From: Urechis unicinctus | Taxonomy: Eukaryota; Annelida; Polychaeta; Xenopneusta; Urechidae | Assembly: GCA_034190875.2 (NCBI GenBank) | Contig: CM067353.1 | Span: forward strand, 39,540,073 to 39,604,072 | Direction: 5' to 3' | DNA: 64,000 bases | Shown: piece by piece, positions 14,619 to 28,950 of the stretch | How positions within the stretch are numbered: the stretch's first letter is position 1 | How the letters are laid out: each line of letters opens with the position of its first letter | Program-made: the position numbers and the translations under genes | Notes under the pieces: model-generated | Told to the model about the DNA's origin: nothing | Database searches by the model: none | What the model saw: only the letters and a program-made list of their open reading frames with translations

Positions 14619-15054
14619 CAACCAATAATTTGCTTACAGGTGCAACTCATTTGCTATACCATTGTGGTCAATGAATCTTAACCTGAATATAATCTACCGA
14701 AATGCGGTTAATTTTTACATGTAGAGACCGCTGTAAGATGTTGGACCCGAGCACAAAACGATAGAATCCAATTACTCACGAGCATACGTCTGTTGCTGTT
14801 AATATGGCACATATCTGCAATCGTCCCGTGACAAAGAGCTTCAAGGATCAAAATGTACGAAGCCAAACAATGATTCACTAAACTCAAATGCAAATCTATA
14901 TGGTGTCTTATATCACACCTACTGAATTGTATGACGATTCGAGACGATAATTATCCCTCAATTATCCCAAATGTATCAAAGACACCCCGGTAATAATCCT
15001 CTGGGCTGCTACACCGCCGCTTCTCATCCCAGAAGTGAAGGACATCGGGTACTG

Positions 15055-15959
15055 TCATAATCTGATTCCTGTGGCTGTGAAAGAATCTGCATAAAACACA
15101 CGGGTGCGCACATGGTCGTACGACTTATCACCAGGATGTTTGCAATACACTGCGTTTTTCCTTGATATATAAGCACTAAATAACACATCATTTTTGTCTA
15201 GTTTCCACAAAAATGCAGCCAATTGTTTAGGGGATCTAAAGTCTTTTATATCGAGGTAAGTCTTTCCTGGTAAATAAGTTTTGTTATCGAGGGAACCCAT
15301 TACCACTGGCAGGGTGCTGCCTGGGTTAAGCATAATACGCCATAGCTTCTCTGTCACATACTCCTCGTCATGGAGCTTAAATGCTCCCACTTTCTCAAAT
15401 TGACGAATCATGTTCGATGCTTTGCTATCATTGGTATATTCGAGTCCTTGGTGATGGTTGAGGTTAAATTAAACATATTGCGAATGTGTGTCATGGATAC
15501 ATTCCTTGTCCAGATGTGCGGGGGTGCTTGATCCTCATAAAACACCCACTTTTGATAGGAAAATCGAAACATAGGTAAATCAGTCGGATCGATGTTGTCA
15601 GCGTGGAAGACGATCACCTCGCTGCTGTTGGAGTCTTGTCTATCTACGGTATGGTGGCAAGCCTTATCACCTTGTAACATGCATGAATGACTTGTGTCCT
15701 CGCCACTCTCCAAGTCACTGGCATTCTCTCTTGTCCATGATAGAATGCATATCACATTCCCTGATAGTTTAGGTTAGGAGGTGTGGTAAACCATTTTTAC
15801 AAAATCCTGGTAATGAATTTTAGCCGGGCTTCCGGGGGTTCCGCTGTCACATGGGTTATTTGTTTCACGTAGTACGTTCACATAAAGGCAAGTTACAATA
15901 ATGCTAGGTAATAAACGCATAAACAGCCGCGCTGGTGCAAGTCGTCTGAGTAGGATCAT
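15055..15959 (-). pseudogene. alpha-1,3-fucosyltransferase B pseudogene (unit 2)
   Basis: Shares all lesions with the unit 1 copy: in-frame TAA (15,774-15,776), loss of the donor-binding core, and frameshift near 15,408-15,411. Unlike units 1 and 3 it reads YVTEKLWR with the family's usual Lys, so either the Glu form arose later or this copy was converted by gene A. Confidence 0.8.
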
Positions 15960-17588
15960 CCTGAAACTGACGCGTATGACAACATTAGCAACGCATTCAA
16001 CCTACAATAAGCATGTACATATTAACGTGTAGTGTAATAGGGTCGTGATACACAGTTTGGTAAGTGAGTAAATAAATGAATACAGCCATTTCGGTTTTAT
16101 AACAAACATTGTAACAATTGGATACGCACAGCAGGATTATAATTATGCCTCTCTCCCAGGTGTCACCTCTGCAAGCTAGACGTTGGATAATACTGTGGCT
16201 GTGTGGTATGGAGACTTCTTCATTAATGCCTTGTCGGTTACCTCTGATTTCGACCCATTTGCAAATTAACTATATGTTACATTACGGCTGGAATATTTAT
16301 GATTCACATCACTTCCACTATCGTTCAGTAAAATTTAACTCTGTTTATATCTTTGCGTTAAAAAAAGCAAAAGGGTTCTACATCACAGAGTTAAACTGTT
16401 TCGGTTGGTTATCGTGGATTTACATCAAGCACATATAGAAGAGGATATACGAGATCCTAGTTTATTAGGATATGACTATGTTGAATAATTCAAGACCTTT
16501 TAACTGAAATAGAATAATCGATCAATCGGTCTATTTGATTAATTACACACGTCGTCATTATTTCAAGTTGGCGTTTATATATCCACTATGCAATGGTATA
16601 ACCAGGATCACTGCTACCTTGATGCTGGAAGTAAATGTGATGACACTGAAGATTGGTTTTTACGACATACAGGCAGTTAAAAGGCGCAGGGCTGGAAATA
16701 ATTATACCCTAGGAAAGTCTTAGCTGACTAGCCAATGCGATTTCATCATCTTGCTTACCATGTAAAACCACCTGAGTTCCATAATTTAGAGCTGTTCCAC
16801 TAATTTGTAAACTTTGCCTAGCTCAATTACAAAAGAGGAAAAGGATCACTTACTTAATGATCCTTACTATTTTCGGCTCTGACGTCAATCACTGTAAGTA
16901 CGCAAATGGCATCATCTGTGTCCCGAAAGAAGATGCTTGCACATTATACCATATTCCTTGTATCTAAATAAGAGAATGGTTTGTAATTTCAACTTTTACG
17001 CTATTAGTGAGGATATCCCTCTTTACTTTTCCTTAAAGGCGAAATATTGCTAAAGACTGTAACTACAAATTATTGGTGTACAAAGAACTTCAACTTTAAA
17101 GCGTCCAAGAACATGCTGGTAAGCTGCTGCTTAATGAAAGCAATCTTAAAACCATTGAGCCAATGTTAGTTGTTATTGATTATATGAAATTGATTTACAT
17201 GTAATGGCCAGCACACCTGCCGGAACTACATGTGGCGTACACATTTTACTGCCTATCGGGCAACAAATGCAGGCCTTACGACAAGTCCAATGGGGAACGC
17301 TGCTTTGATCAATAAATCGATGTAGGATATTCTATTACGATGTTTTTTTCCGGGTGCGTCCGTAATGTGTACGGCATTATGGGAAAAAAGTATTCTGCTT
17401 GATCAAATAACTGCTGTATATTATTGCTACAGCTTAAAACGGTGATAAGCCGGATGTTGAAATGGTACATATGTATGCGTAGGCAATAACCTCAATGTTT
17501 GCTATCACTTAATTAATGTAACTACATACGTCTGGATATTAAGTGTAAAAGTCATATGTGCGCGCGCGAGCGTGCGTGTGCGTATCTT

Positions 17589-17589
<1 letters not shown>
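15960..17589 (-). other. Upstream/intron region of gene B (unit 2)
   Basis: Equivalent of 5,964-7,658, without a coding frame. It has the candidate donor GTAAGT at 16,853-16,848 and two deletions of about 50 bp near 16,050 and 16,140. Confidence 0.4.
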
Positions 17590-17666
<77 letters not shown>

Positions 17667-17750
17667 GTAGTGCGTGTGTGTTAATGTGTGCATGTGTGTA
17701 TTTGCGTGTCTCTCTCTGTGTGTGTGTGTGCATGTGCGTGCGCGCGTGTT

Positions 17751-17833
<83 letters not shown>

Positions 17834-17849
17834 GCGTGTGTGTGTGCGA
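17590..17849. repeat. Long (TG)n microsatellite, unit 2
   Basis: About 260 bp TG tract with the same internal interruptions as unit 1 but shorter blocks. Confidence 0.97.
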
Positions 17850-18767
17850 GCCCGTCTGTTTGGGGCCGGCGCTAGTGAGTGTATGTGTCTGTGTTAATGC
17901 TGAGGGCATGACAGCCTCCGTAACCATTATAGTTTCATTAGCTGGGGACACTATCAGAAAAACGTGTGATTGACTTGTCTAGAGTGCAACCGTAACAGAG
18001 ATGACGCAGTGCTATTGGCTAAGTGAGAACACTATCTTGCGGCAGCTGGGTGTCAGGCCGCTCCAGAACCAAATCGTCTCGGACTAAAGCACGTGTTTGT
18101 CCACCCCACAAGTGGTCTTGCACAGGCTCTTCAGGTTATGTGACAAAACGATAATCATGTAGGGACCACACAAATCAGTCGCACGATGGCGGTCACCTTC
18201 GAGCTCACCTGGCTGGTTGAGGTAGCTTACACAAGCACCACAGGAAAGGTTTTATTCCGTTGGCCCGACAATGTGTCCTGAAAGCAGAGAAGATTTTGCT
18301 CAACTGCCTACGATGCTGTGTGTTGACATTTTTGTTAAGTACTTGGGGTGGTCAGGGTGCTTTTTATCTAATTATTCCTAAGAAGTTAGCATAATCGCTT
18401 AGTCTTAGTAAGGAGTACCATATATATCCACCTAGAATGTTTATATTTGAAGAGCCCCAATAATGAAGGTATTGCCATAAACATGAGCGTGTATGGCATG
18501 TGATGCTTTATAAATATCAGCTAACATGCCACTACCATTAAATATTTCCTGGCATTACAAACACCGTCATTATCTATATCATACCTTCTTTAGTGCTTAA
18601 CCATAATATGTAACTTGATCAGGAAGCCATCCATCACACATCTGACTGCAATGAGTAATTCCTGTTACGAAAATGGTTTTACCTTAACAATCGGCGTTTT
18701 TACTGACATTCGAATGAGCACATTCATGCTCTGCTTCTTAAGGAGGCCATTCTACACTTCTTAGCCA
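17850..18767. other. Inter-gene spacer of unit 2, with deletion junction
   Basis: Non-coding. At about 18,757 the sequence jumps from the equivalent of 8,876 to 9,598 of unit 1, with a shared CT at the joint, which suggests end joining. Confidence 0.6.
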
Positions 18768-18773
18768 TTTATT
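18768..18773 (-). terminator. Poly(A) signal AATAAA of A copy 3
   Basis: AATAAA on the minus strand, 128 nt past the stop codon of intact copy 3. It lies only about 10 bp from the unit 2 deletion junction and was spared. Confidence 0.6.
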
Positions 18774-18900
18774 GAACATACAAAGAGGTATTCAGCTCTA
18801 ATAAATATGTTCCATCCACTGCACATCAATAACACACATTGCTTTCCTCCTTATGCTCTGCAAGAGAATCGCAATAGTGTTAATCGCATATCCACGTCAT

Positions 18901-20119
18901 TTACAGCTGTATTCCATCAAAACTCCCGCGGAAGTAATCCCGGGGTGTAACACAACGACGCTCTTCGCCCCAGAATTCGGAAATGTTAGGAACATTACTT
19001 CTCTCGTGTCTGTGATCGTGGAGATATTGACAAATGAGACATGGAGGTCGCAAGTTAGAAGATGACGGGTCACCAGGATGTATACATCGTACAGCGTTCT
19101 TTCTCATGATGTATTCGCTAAACAAACTGTCATTTCTGTCCAGTTCCCACAGGAATGCTGCCAGTTCTTTGGGTGATTTGAAATCTTTTACATCCAAGTA
19201 TGTTTTTTCTGGAAGATGCGATTTGTAATCTATACCTCCTAAGACGATAGGTATTGTACTGATCGGTTTCTGATATATTCGCCAGAGCTTCTCTGTGACA
19301 TACCCTTCGCATATGCTGTTCTCAAAAGAGAGGTAGAATTTGTAATCCCTGTCCAGTACAGTGTGGTCACAATCAGACATATTGCCCCTTTTGCCACAAG
19401 TGTGGTTTCCACAACTCCCCCATACATCCACTTGTATATACTTACCCAACTCTTGAGCATATAACTCCCGCTTTGATTGCGTGGAACAGTGGCTGACAAA
19501 CCATGCTACCTTGTGTGTCTTACCGATAGCATAATTGTCATGACTTACTTTCTGAATTTTTGTCTCATCAATGTGACACACATAAAGACTAGATAAAATG
19601 GGAATGTCGGAGTCCATAGCAAATGTCGATGTTAGATTAAAAGCACCCTCAAATGGTTTCCTCTGTCTACTCGTTTGAAACCGTGTCTGTGGAGGTGCCT
19701 CAATGTCTAGGAATAGCCATATTTGACGAGGTAGTCGGAATATTGGCATGTCATGGCCTTTGATTAGCCGACCATGGAATAAAATGACGTCACTCCGGTT
19801 GTACTCCTGTCGATCATACAGAAGTTCACATGCTTGCTCTCCGCTATTGGGGCATTGGTCAAGATTCCAGTGTTTGGTACCGTCAAAAGTCCACGGTAAG
19901 ATACGAATCGTATCATTAGATGCAACTTCTGTGAATGAGGACCTGTTGGTTTCCAAAGATTCATATCGATGGTATGTGTCGAAAACTGCGGACGAATTTT
20001 CAATGCGCACCTTCATATGTTTGTTAAATGTAAGCTTTGGCACAGAAACGAACACACCCATACAGGTGACCACAAGTGCGACCAGAATGCATTTTACATG
20101 GGGTCCATCCGCTGTTAAC
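18901..20119 (-). CDS. alpha-1,3-fucosyltransferase A copy 3, catalytic exon, intact
   Basis: GT10 fucosyltransferase, expected to move fucose from GDP-fucose to GlcNAc-containing glycans in the Golgi. Exon 2 begins at 20,119 after TTTTTCTGGTTTCAG; the start is the 14-nt exon at 22,727-22,714. The phase-2 join gives a protein starting MVHIRLTADGPHVK and totalling 410 residues (14 + 1,219 nt), usual for the family. Layout: short cytosolic tail; membrane anchor 15-31 (CILVALVVTCMGVFVSV); stem to about 74 with N-glycosylation sites; IRILPWTF about 76-83; IEAPPQT 144-150; FNLTSTFAMDSDI 165-177; VAWFVSHC 209-216; FENSICEGYVTEKLWR 270-285; PIVLGG 295-300; and a Cys-containing C-terminus. The usual Tyr-Arg before xDSD is Phe-Ala. 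The frame stays open upstream to 20,268, but that stretch is probably intron. Acceptor specificity cannot be read from sequence. Confidence 0.88.
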
Positions 20120-20670
20120 CTGAAACCAGAAAAACAACTATGAGGTCCCACCGCCATTCTAATGGTTTGAAAGGCGTTAGTTTGTTTAATGTGGTATATT
20201 GGAATAGTAAACAACAACGAACACTGTTGTTTTACTGTGGACGTTATATTGGTATGACATACATGCACATCACATACCGCGTATACAACGCTAATATTGA
20301 TAGATATTGATTACATGCAATAGTCTTTTGTGACAACTATTATCTATTATTTTGTTGGTTTTTACTGCCTTCCACATGCCCTGGAGCACCGTGCAATTAC
20401 AGATAGTAAATCTGATCCCGAAGATGTAAAACCACCTTTTTTATTTCTCCACCTCGTGGACCAAAAGAGTAAAAAAAAACAAACAAGAGTGTGGTATATA
20501 AATGACAAACAACCACAATTAGCGGATCCGCAATACGGTAAGTGGGCGATAATTAAAGCACTAATGCCAACGAATACATTTCTAAACACTGGGTAATACA
20601 TAGAAGCTAAATCGTATTTTATTCATGAATACAAAACAAAAAACAACTGAAATAACTTACACTGTTATTA

Positions 20671-20899
20671 TCAGCGTTTTACTTGCCGGGTTATTCCGTC
20701 TTTGCCCAGGAAGGTTGTTATGAACAGAACCACTGGCCAGTCGTTGCGATGAAGGTCCTTTTCTTTTAAGAGAACAACGTTACCTAGTTCGACTTTTCTG
20801 TCAGGGTCAATCCACTTGCGTCTCTCTTGCAGGGAAGTTAGATACTCTGAGCTCCACCTCCTCTAGAACATGTCCTCAAAAACCTTGCACCCGCCTGCA
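20671..20899 (-). mobile_element. BEL/Pao remnant in intron of A copy 3
   Basis: Same DUF5641-like fragment, with the same in-frame TAG near its N-terminal edge as unit 2. Confidence 0.55.
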
Positions 20900-21021
20900 T
20901 TGAGCTAGGCTGATGTCCTTGCTGTCAGTGACATTCGAGAAAACAACTTCTCTTGTTTTTTTGTGTAAGAATTATGAGAGGAGTTAGTATCTGCGGGTCG
21001 TCTGGGTCCGTTTAGACGGGA

Positions 21022-22062
21022 ATCAAAGGAGTCAGTGCCTAGGGATCAGCTTGAGATATTCCTTGAGTGGCTGCGAGAGAAAGATGTGCAGGATTTCGGC
21101 TGCAGCGACCAGGAACAGCCCCCTCCTATCTCCGGCGAGCTACCACACCAATGGCTAGTAGATTGCTAAGAAGTCCTCACCGTCTACAGGTTCAAGGACC
21201 CAATGCTCAAGAAGTTGAAAACGGTCGTCTGTCTCCGTTTCAACAACGTTCTGTGTTGATTGACCAGAAGAGCAACGCCGGAAGTGGGAAGAGTTCTTGG
21301 AGAAATGGCAACCGACTCATATGGTGCTTGCGTGACGAATCCAAATAAGAGAGCAGAATTTGCCATCCATCTGGATCGACCCAAGCAGCACTTCCCCCTC
21401 CACTAATCTATCATCCAAAAATATATCTGCCTGTAAAATGAACCAACCAATATCCCAGGCGGTGGATGTGAAGTGTTCGTATTGAATTATGTGGTGGGTG
21501 TCCTCCTGTCTGAGATTGGAGCCACAGTGTCCCAGCCCGTCGAAGTTAGTGGCGTTATGGATAAGCAAATATCGTACACAGCTGTCAATGGCTCACCATA
21601 TCCAACCCACGAAAGGTATGGATAGTTGACGACTTCCTGAAATTGGTCAACTTTGCATATCTTATGGTGTCTAGTGTCGAATACATGGAGCAGCTGATCC
21701 GAGTCACCATACTTCCGGGTCGTCCCGACGAGGACCTACCACATAAGACCCCATAAGTCCCCGCTCGCCGATTAAACATTCACCTCCGACAACGATGATA
21801 TAGTAACCAAGCTTGTGAGATATAAAAAGATTTGCGCCCGCAAAAGTAGATAAGTGGCAGTGCTCATAGAGGTGAAGGATGGGATGAAACTTTGGGAGGA
21901 GTAGAATGGTAAGTGTGGTATGTGTGATGAATCTGTACTGTGGGACAATTACGAACGCATGGATGAGCAGCAGTTGACACTGGACAGATTAGACTACAGT
22001 CTACCTTGCAAGCTGGAAAACGTTGGGATAGTCTGCTGCGGATGTTATAGGAAGAGGGGGTA
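21022..22062 (+). mobile_element. Decayed unidentified coding remnant (unit 3)
   Basis: Equivalent of the unit 1 remnant, within the 2.6-kb intron of copy 3. HNH-like Cys pairs are at about 21,906-22,055. Confidence 0.4.
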
Positions 22063-22239
22063 GTCTAACATACACAGGCACCGCGCGTGTTCCAGACGCA
22101 GATACTCACTGCGCAAATCCTTGCATGGCAAGGTTACTAACTATATACATGCCGTCCAGACGTGCTCCACAAGCGTGGGCACAAACTTGGCACACGTGGT
22201 TACTCAATGCGTACACATGTATTTACTCACCACGCACGT

Positions 22240-22264
22240 GGGTGTGTGTGTATGTGTTTGTGTG

Positions 22265-22297
<33 letters not shown>

Positions 22298-22325
22298 ATG
22301 TTTGTGCGTGTGTGTGTGTGTGTGG
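22240..22325. repeat. (TG)n microsatellite, intron of A copy 3
   Basis: Interrupted TG tract followed by the 30-bp minisatellite (two copies). Confidence 0.95.
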
Positions 22326-22713
22326 AAAAAAAGAAAGGGAAAATAATCGTTTCTTTTTTCTTTGTGAGGGCGACACACGGCGGCACATGTGGTTACTCCC
22401 CACGCAACCGGCGGCACATGTGGTTGCTCACCGCGCACCATGTCTTTGTGTGTGAACAAATTGACTTCAGGGGATTAACTGCTACTTCAATATGTTAGCT
22501 ATATTGATCCATCTCAAGATAGTTACATACAGGACGAAAGTTGAATATCAATCTCATGAACAATCATAATAACAGCTGAGCAATTAGATATGCATCCATA
22601 GATTTTTGTATAACGTTTTAAAACAGTTAGATCTAGAAACAAGAACGTTGATTCACTACTTTGTATGTTTCAAATTGATCACTTAACCTGCGTAAAAACA
22701 AATCATAACTTAC

Positions 22714-22852
22714 CTGATGTGAACCATTATACTTAGTTCCTGTGTTAATCAGTACAACGATGTGCAACTAACTGCATCGTTCAATTAAAAGCGAATATTA
22801 GGCAATACTTGGAAACTTTATCTCAACTCCTTCAATCTGGATACTATTTATA
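22714..22852 (-). promoter_or_regulatory. Promoter, upstream ORF and 14-nt start exon of A copy 3
   Basis: On the minus strand TATAAATAG (22,852-22,844) lies 117 nt before ATG 22,727. An upstream ORF of ten codons, MQLVAHRCTD (22,777-22,745), ends 18 nt before that ATG and may damp translation. The exon ends ATC-AG at 22,714 before donor GTAAGT. Splicing to 20,119 yields AGG and continues in frame. The same elements occur in copies 1, 2 and 4, which supports them. The transcription start is inferred about 25-30 nt past the TATA box. Confidence 0.72.
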
Positions 22853-23570
22853 CAATATTTTTACAGTTTTATTTTACTGGACGAGCATGTGGCCGCTTAT
22901 AATCCATAACTTGTGTTTGCTACTACGTATCAGACTGTGCATAAAGCATCCCATAAGGAGTGCTCAATTTACCAATTCAAATAGGAAACGTTAGTTGAGT
23001 CAATTCACCTATTTGCAGAGAGTTCGACTTTGCAGTATGGTACCTGCAGCAATTAAAATACACGGGGGTGGGGAGCGGGCGAATTCGCCCTAGCGATGTT
23101 CTAATCCGCCCCGTCATTTTCGGAAACAACCAGGAAAGGGAGCAATTTTTTTCCGGGTTGCTTGGTGATCACTGTAACGAATATCGAGTAATAATTAGTT
23201 ATAGCTGTTCCTGTGGAAACCGTCACCTGCGTCAATGGCATAGATTAATATCACAAAACCTATCCTAATAATTCATGCATATCATCCATTTAACTAAACG
23301 TCTCACTTGACAGACAATGCTCTTGCATGTTTTTATTCATTAACCCCAGTCACGCAAACAAAAGTAACATGCATATACATAATGTCATGTACTACAATCG
23401 TGCAAATACTAAAAGTACCATTATAAAATAATCCGAGTGGGTTTCATCTTTAAACACCTTTTGCGCTTTATACACCATGTTGATAGTATTTCGAATGAAT
23501 TTTTTTTTCGTAAAGCGTCTTACAGCCATTTCAGACATCCACCCATTAAGCAACTTACTGTAACCTCAGG

Positions 23571-23776
<206 letters not shown>

Positions 23777-24214
23777 GGCAACCAATAATTTGCTTACAGG
23801 TGCAACTCATTTGCCATACCATTGTGGTCAATGAATCTTAACCTGAATATAATCTACCGAAATGCGGTTCATTTTTACATGTAGAGACCGCTGTAAGATG
23901 TTGGACCCGAGCACAAAACGATAGAATCCAATTACTCACGAGCATACGTCTGTTGCTGTTAATATGGCACATATCTGCAATCGTCCCGTGACAAAGAGCT
24001 TCAAGGATCAAAATGTACGAAGCCAAACAATGATTCACTAAACTCAAATGCAAATCTATATGGTGTCTTATATCACACCTACTGAATTGTATGACGATTC
24101 GAGACGATAATTATCCCTCAATTATCCCAAATGTATCAAAGACACCCCGGTAATAATCCTCTGGGCTGCTACACCGCCGCTTCTCATCCCAGAAGTGAAG
24201 GACATAGGGTACTG

Positions 24215-25119
24215 TCATAATCTGATTCCTGTGGCTGTGAAAGAATCTGCATAAAACACACGGGTGCGCACATGGTCGTACGACTTATCGCCAGGATGTT
24301 TGCAATACACTGCGTTTTTCCTTGATATATAAGCACTAAATAAAACATCATTTTTGTCTAGTTTCCACAAAAATGCAGCCAATTGTTTAGGGGATCTAAA
24401 GTCTTTTATATCGAGGTAAGTCTTTCCTGGTAAATAAGTTTTGTTATCGAGGGAACCCATTACCACTGGCAGGGTGCTGCCTGGGTTAAGCATAATACGC
24501 CATAGCTCCTCTGTCACATACTCCTCGCCATGGAGCTTAAATGCTCCCACTTTCTCAAATTGACGAATCATGTTCGATGCTTTGCTATCATTGGTATATT
24601 CGAGTCCTTGGTGATGGTTGAGGTTAAATTAAACATATTCCGAATGTGTGTCATGGATACATTCCTTGTCCAGATGTGCGGGGGTGCTTGATCCTCATAA
24701 AACACCCATTTTTGATAGGAAAATCGAAACATAGGTAAATCAGTCGGATCGATGTTGTCAGCGTGGAAGACGATCACCTCGCTGCTGTTGTAGTCTTGTC
24801 TATCTACGGTATGATGGCAAGCCTTATCACCTTGTAACATGCATGAATGACTTGTGTCCTCGCCACTCTCCAAGTCACTGGCATTCTCTCTTGTCCATGA
24901 AAGAATGCATATCACATTCCCTGATAGTTTAGGTTAGGAGGTGTGGTAAACCATTTTTACAAAATCCTGGTAAGGAATTTTAGCCGGGCTTCCGGGGGTT
25001 CCGTTGTCACATGGGTTATTTGTTTCACGTAGTACGTTCACATAAAGGCAAGTTACAATAATGCTAGGTAATAAACGCATAAACAGCCGCGCTGGTGCAA
25101 GTCGTCTGAGTAGGATCAT
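24215..25119 (-). pseudogene. alpha-1,3-fucosyltransferase B pseudogene (unit 3)
   Basis: Same gene, same lesions as in units 1 and 2 (stop codon 24,934-24,936, missing VAW and FENS core, frameshift near 24,568-24,571). Reads YVTEELWR as in unit 1. The N-terminal anchor and the C-terminal LAAFLWKLDKND region are still well preserved. Confidence 0.8.
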
Positions 25120-26834
25120 CCTGAAACGGATGCGTATGACAACATTAGCAACGCATTCAACCTACAATAAGCATGTACATATTAATGTGTAGTGTAATAG
25201 GGTCGTGATACATAATGAGGACTGCAGAACTAACTGTGTTGATGCGGAGGGCGATGTGTATAGGTAAACAGTTCGGTAAGTGAGTAAATAAATGAATACA
25301 GCCATTTCGGTTTTATAACAAACATTGTAACAATTGGATACGCACAGCAGGATTATAATTCATTAGACGGGGTAAATCAATCTGCCCATGACATGACGGA
25401 TTATGCCTCTGTCACAGGTGTCACCTCTGCAAGCTAGACGTTGGATAATACTGTGGCTGTGTGGTATGGAGACTTCTTCATTAATGCCTTGTCGGTTACC
25501 TCTGATTTCGACCCATTTGCAAGTTAACTATATGTTACATTACGGCTGGAATATTTATGATTCAAATCACTTCCACTATCGTTCAGTAAAATTTTACTCT
25601 GTTTATATCTTTGCGTTAAAAAAAGCAAAGGGTTCTACATCACAGAGTTAAACTGTTATCGTGGATTTACATCAAGCACATATAGAAGAGGATATACGAG
25701 ATCCTAGTTAATTAGGATATGACTATGTTGAATAATTCAAGACCTTTTAACTGAAATAGAATAATCGATCAATCGGTCTATTTGATTAATTACACACGTC
25801 GTCATTATTTCAAGTTGGCGTTTATATATCCACTATGCAATGGTATAACCAGGATCACTGCTACCTTGATGTTGGAAGTAAATGTGATGACACTGAAGAT
25901 TGGTTTTTACGACATTCAGGCAGTTAAAAGGCGCTGGACTGGAAATAATTATACCCTAGGAACTTCTTAGCAGACTAGCCAATGCGATTTCATCATCTTG
26001 CTTACCGTGTAAAACCACCTGAGTTCCATAATTTAGAGCTGTTCCACTAATTTGTAAACTTTGCCTAGCTCAATTACAAAAGATGAAAAGGATCACTTAC
26101 TTGATGATCCTTACTATTTTCGGCTCTGACGTCAATCACTGTATGTACGCAAATGGCAACATCTGTGTACCAAAAGAAGATGCTTGCACATTATACCATA
26201 TTCCTTGTATCTAAATAAGAGAATGGTTTGTAATTTCAACTTTTACGCTATTTGTGAGGATATCCCTCTTTACTTTTCTTTAAGGCGAAATATTGCTAAA
26301 GACTGTAACTACAAATCATTGGTGTACAAAGAACTTCAACTTTAAAGCGTCCAAGAACATGCTGGTAAGCTGCTGCTTAATGAAAGCAATCTTAAAACCA
26401 TTGAGCCAATGTTAGTTGTTATTGATTATATGAAATTGATTTACATGTAATGGCCAGCACACCTGCCGGAACTACATGTGGCGTACACATTTTAGTGCCT
26501 ATCGGGCAACAAATGCAGGCCTTACGACAAGTCCAATGGGGAACGCTGCTTTGATCAATAAATCGATGTAGGATATTCTATTACGATGTTTTTTTCCGGG
26601 TGCGTCCGTAATGTGTACGGCATAATGGAAAAAAAGTATTCTGCTTGATCAAATTACTGCTGTATATTATTGCTACAGCTTAAAACGGTGATAAGCCGGA
26701 TGTTGAAATGGTACATATGTATGCGTAGACAATAACCTCAATGTTTGCTATCACTTAATAAATGTAGCTACATACGTCTGGATATTAAGTGTAAAAGTCA
26801 TATGTGCGCGCGCGAGCGTGCGTGTGCAAATCTT

Positions 26835-26836
<2 letters not shown>
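25120..26836 (-). other. Upstream/intron region of gene B (unit 3)
   Basis: Non-coding equivalent of 5,964-7,658. Candidate donor GTAAGT at 26,100-26,095; block homologous to 43.58-44.3 kb at about 25,980-26,680. Confidence 0.4.
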
Positions 26837-28818
<1,982 letters not shown>

Positions 28819-28824
28819 TTTATT
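28819..28824 (-). terminator. Poly(A) signal AATAAA of A copy 4
   Basis: Minus-strand AATAAA about 130 nt past the stop of copy 4, as in copies 2 and 3. Confidence 0.55.
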
Positions 28825-28950
28825 GAACGTACAAAGAGGTATTCAGCTCTAATAAATATGTTCCATCCATACACATCAATAACACACATTGCTTTCCTCC
28901 TTATGCTCTGCAAGAGAATCGCAATAGTGTTAAGCTCATATCCACGTCAT

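Noticed and set aside
19239..19499. Overlapping 86-codon minus-strand frame in each A copy
   Set aside because: An alternative frame of the same exon; the GT10 motifs are in the main frame.
20120..20268. Extension of the copy 3 frame upstream to a GTG at 20,268 or an ATG at 20,157 as the true start
   Set aside because: A strong acceptor lies at 20,120 and a conserved start exon with TATA box exists upstream; the open extension is probably chance. Not fully excluded.
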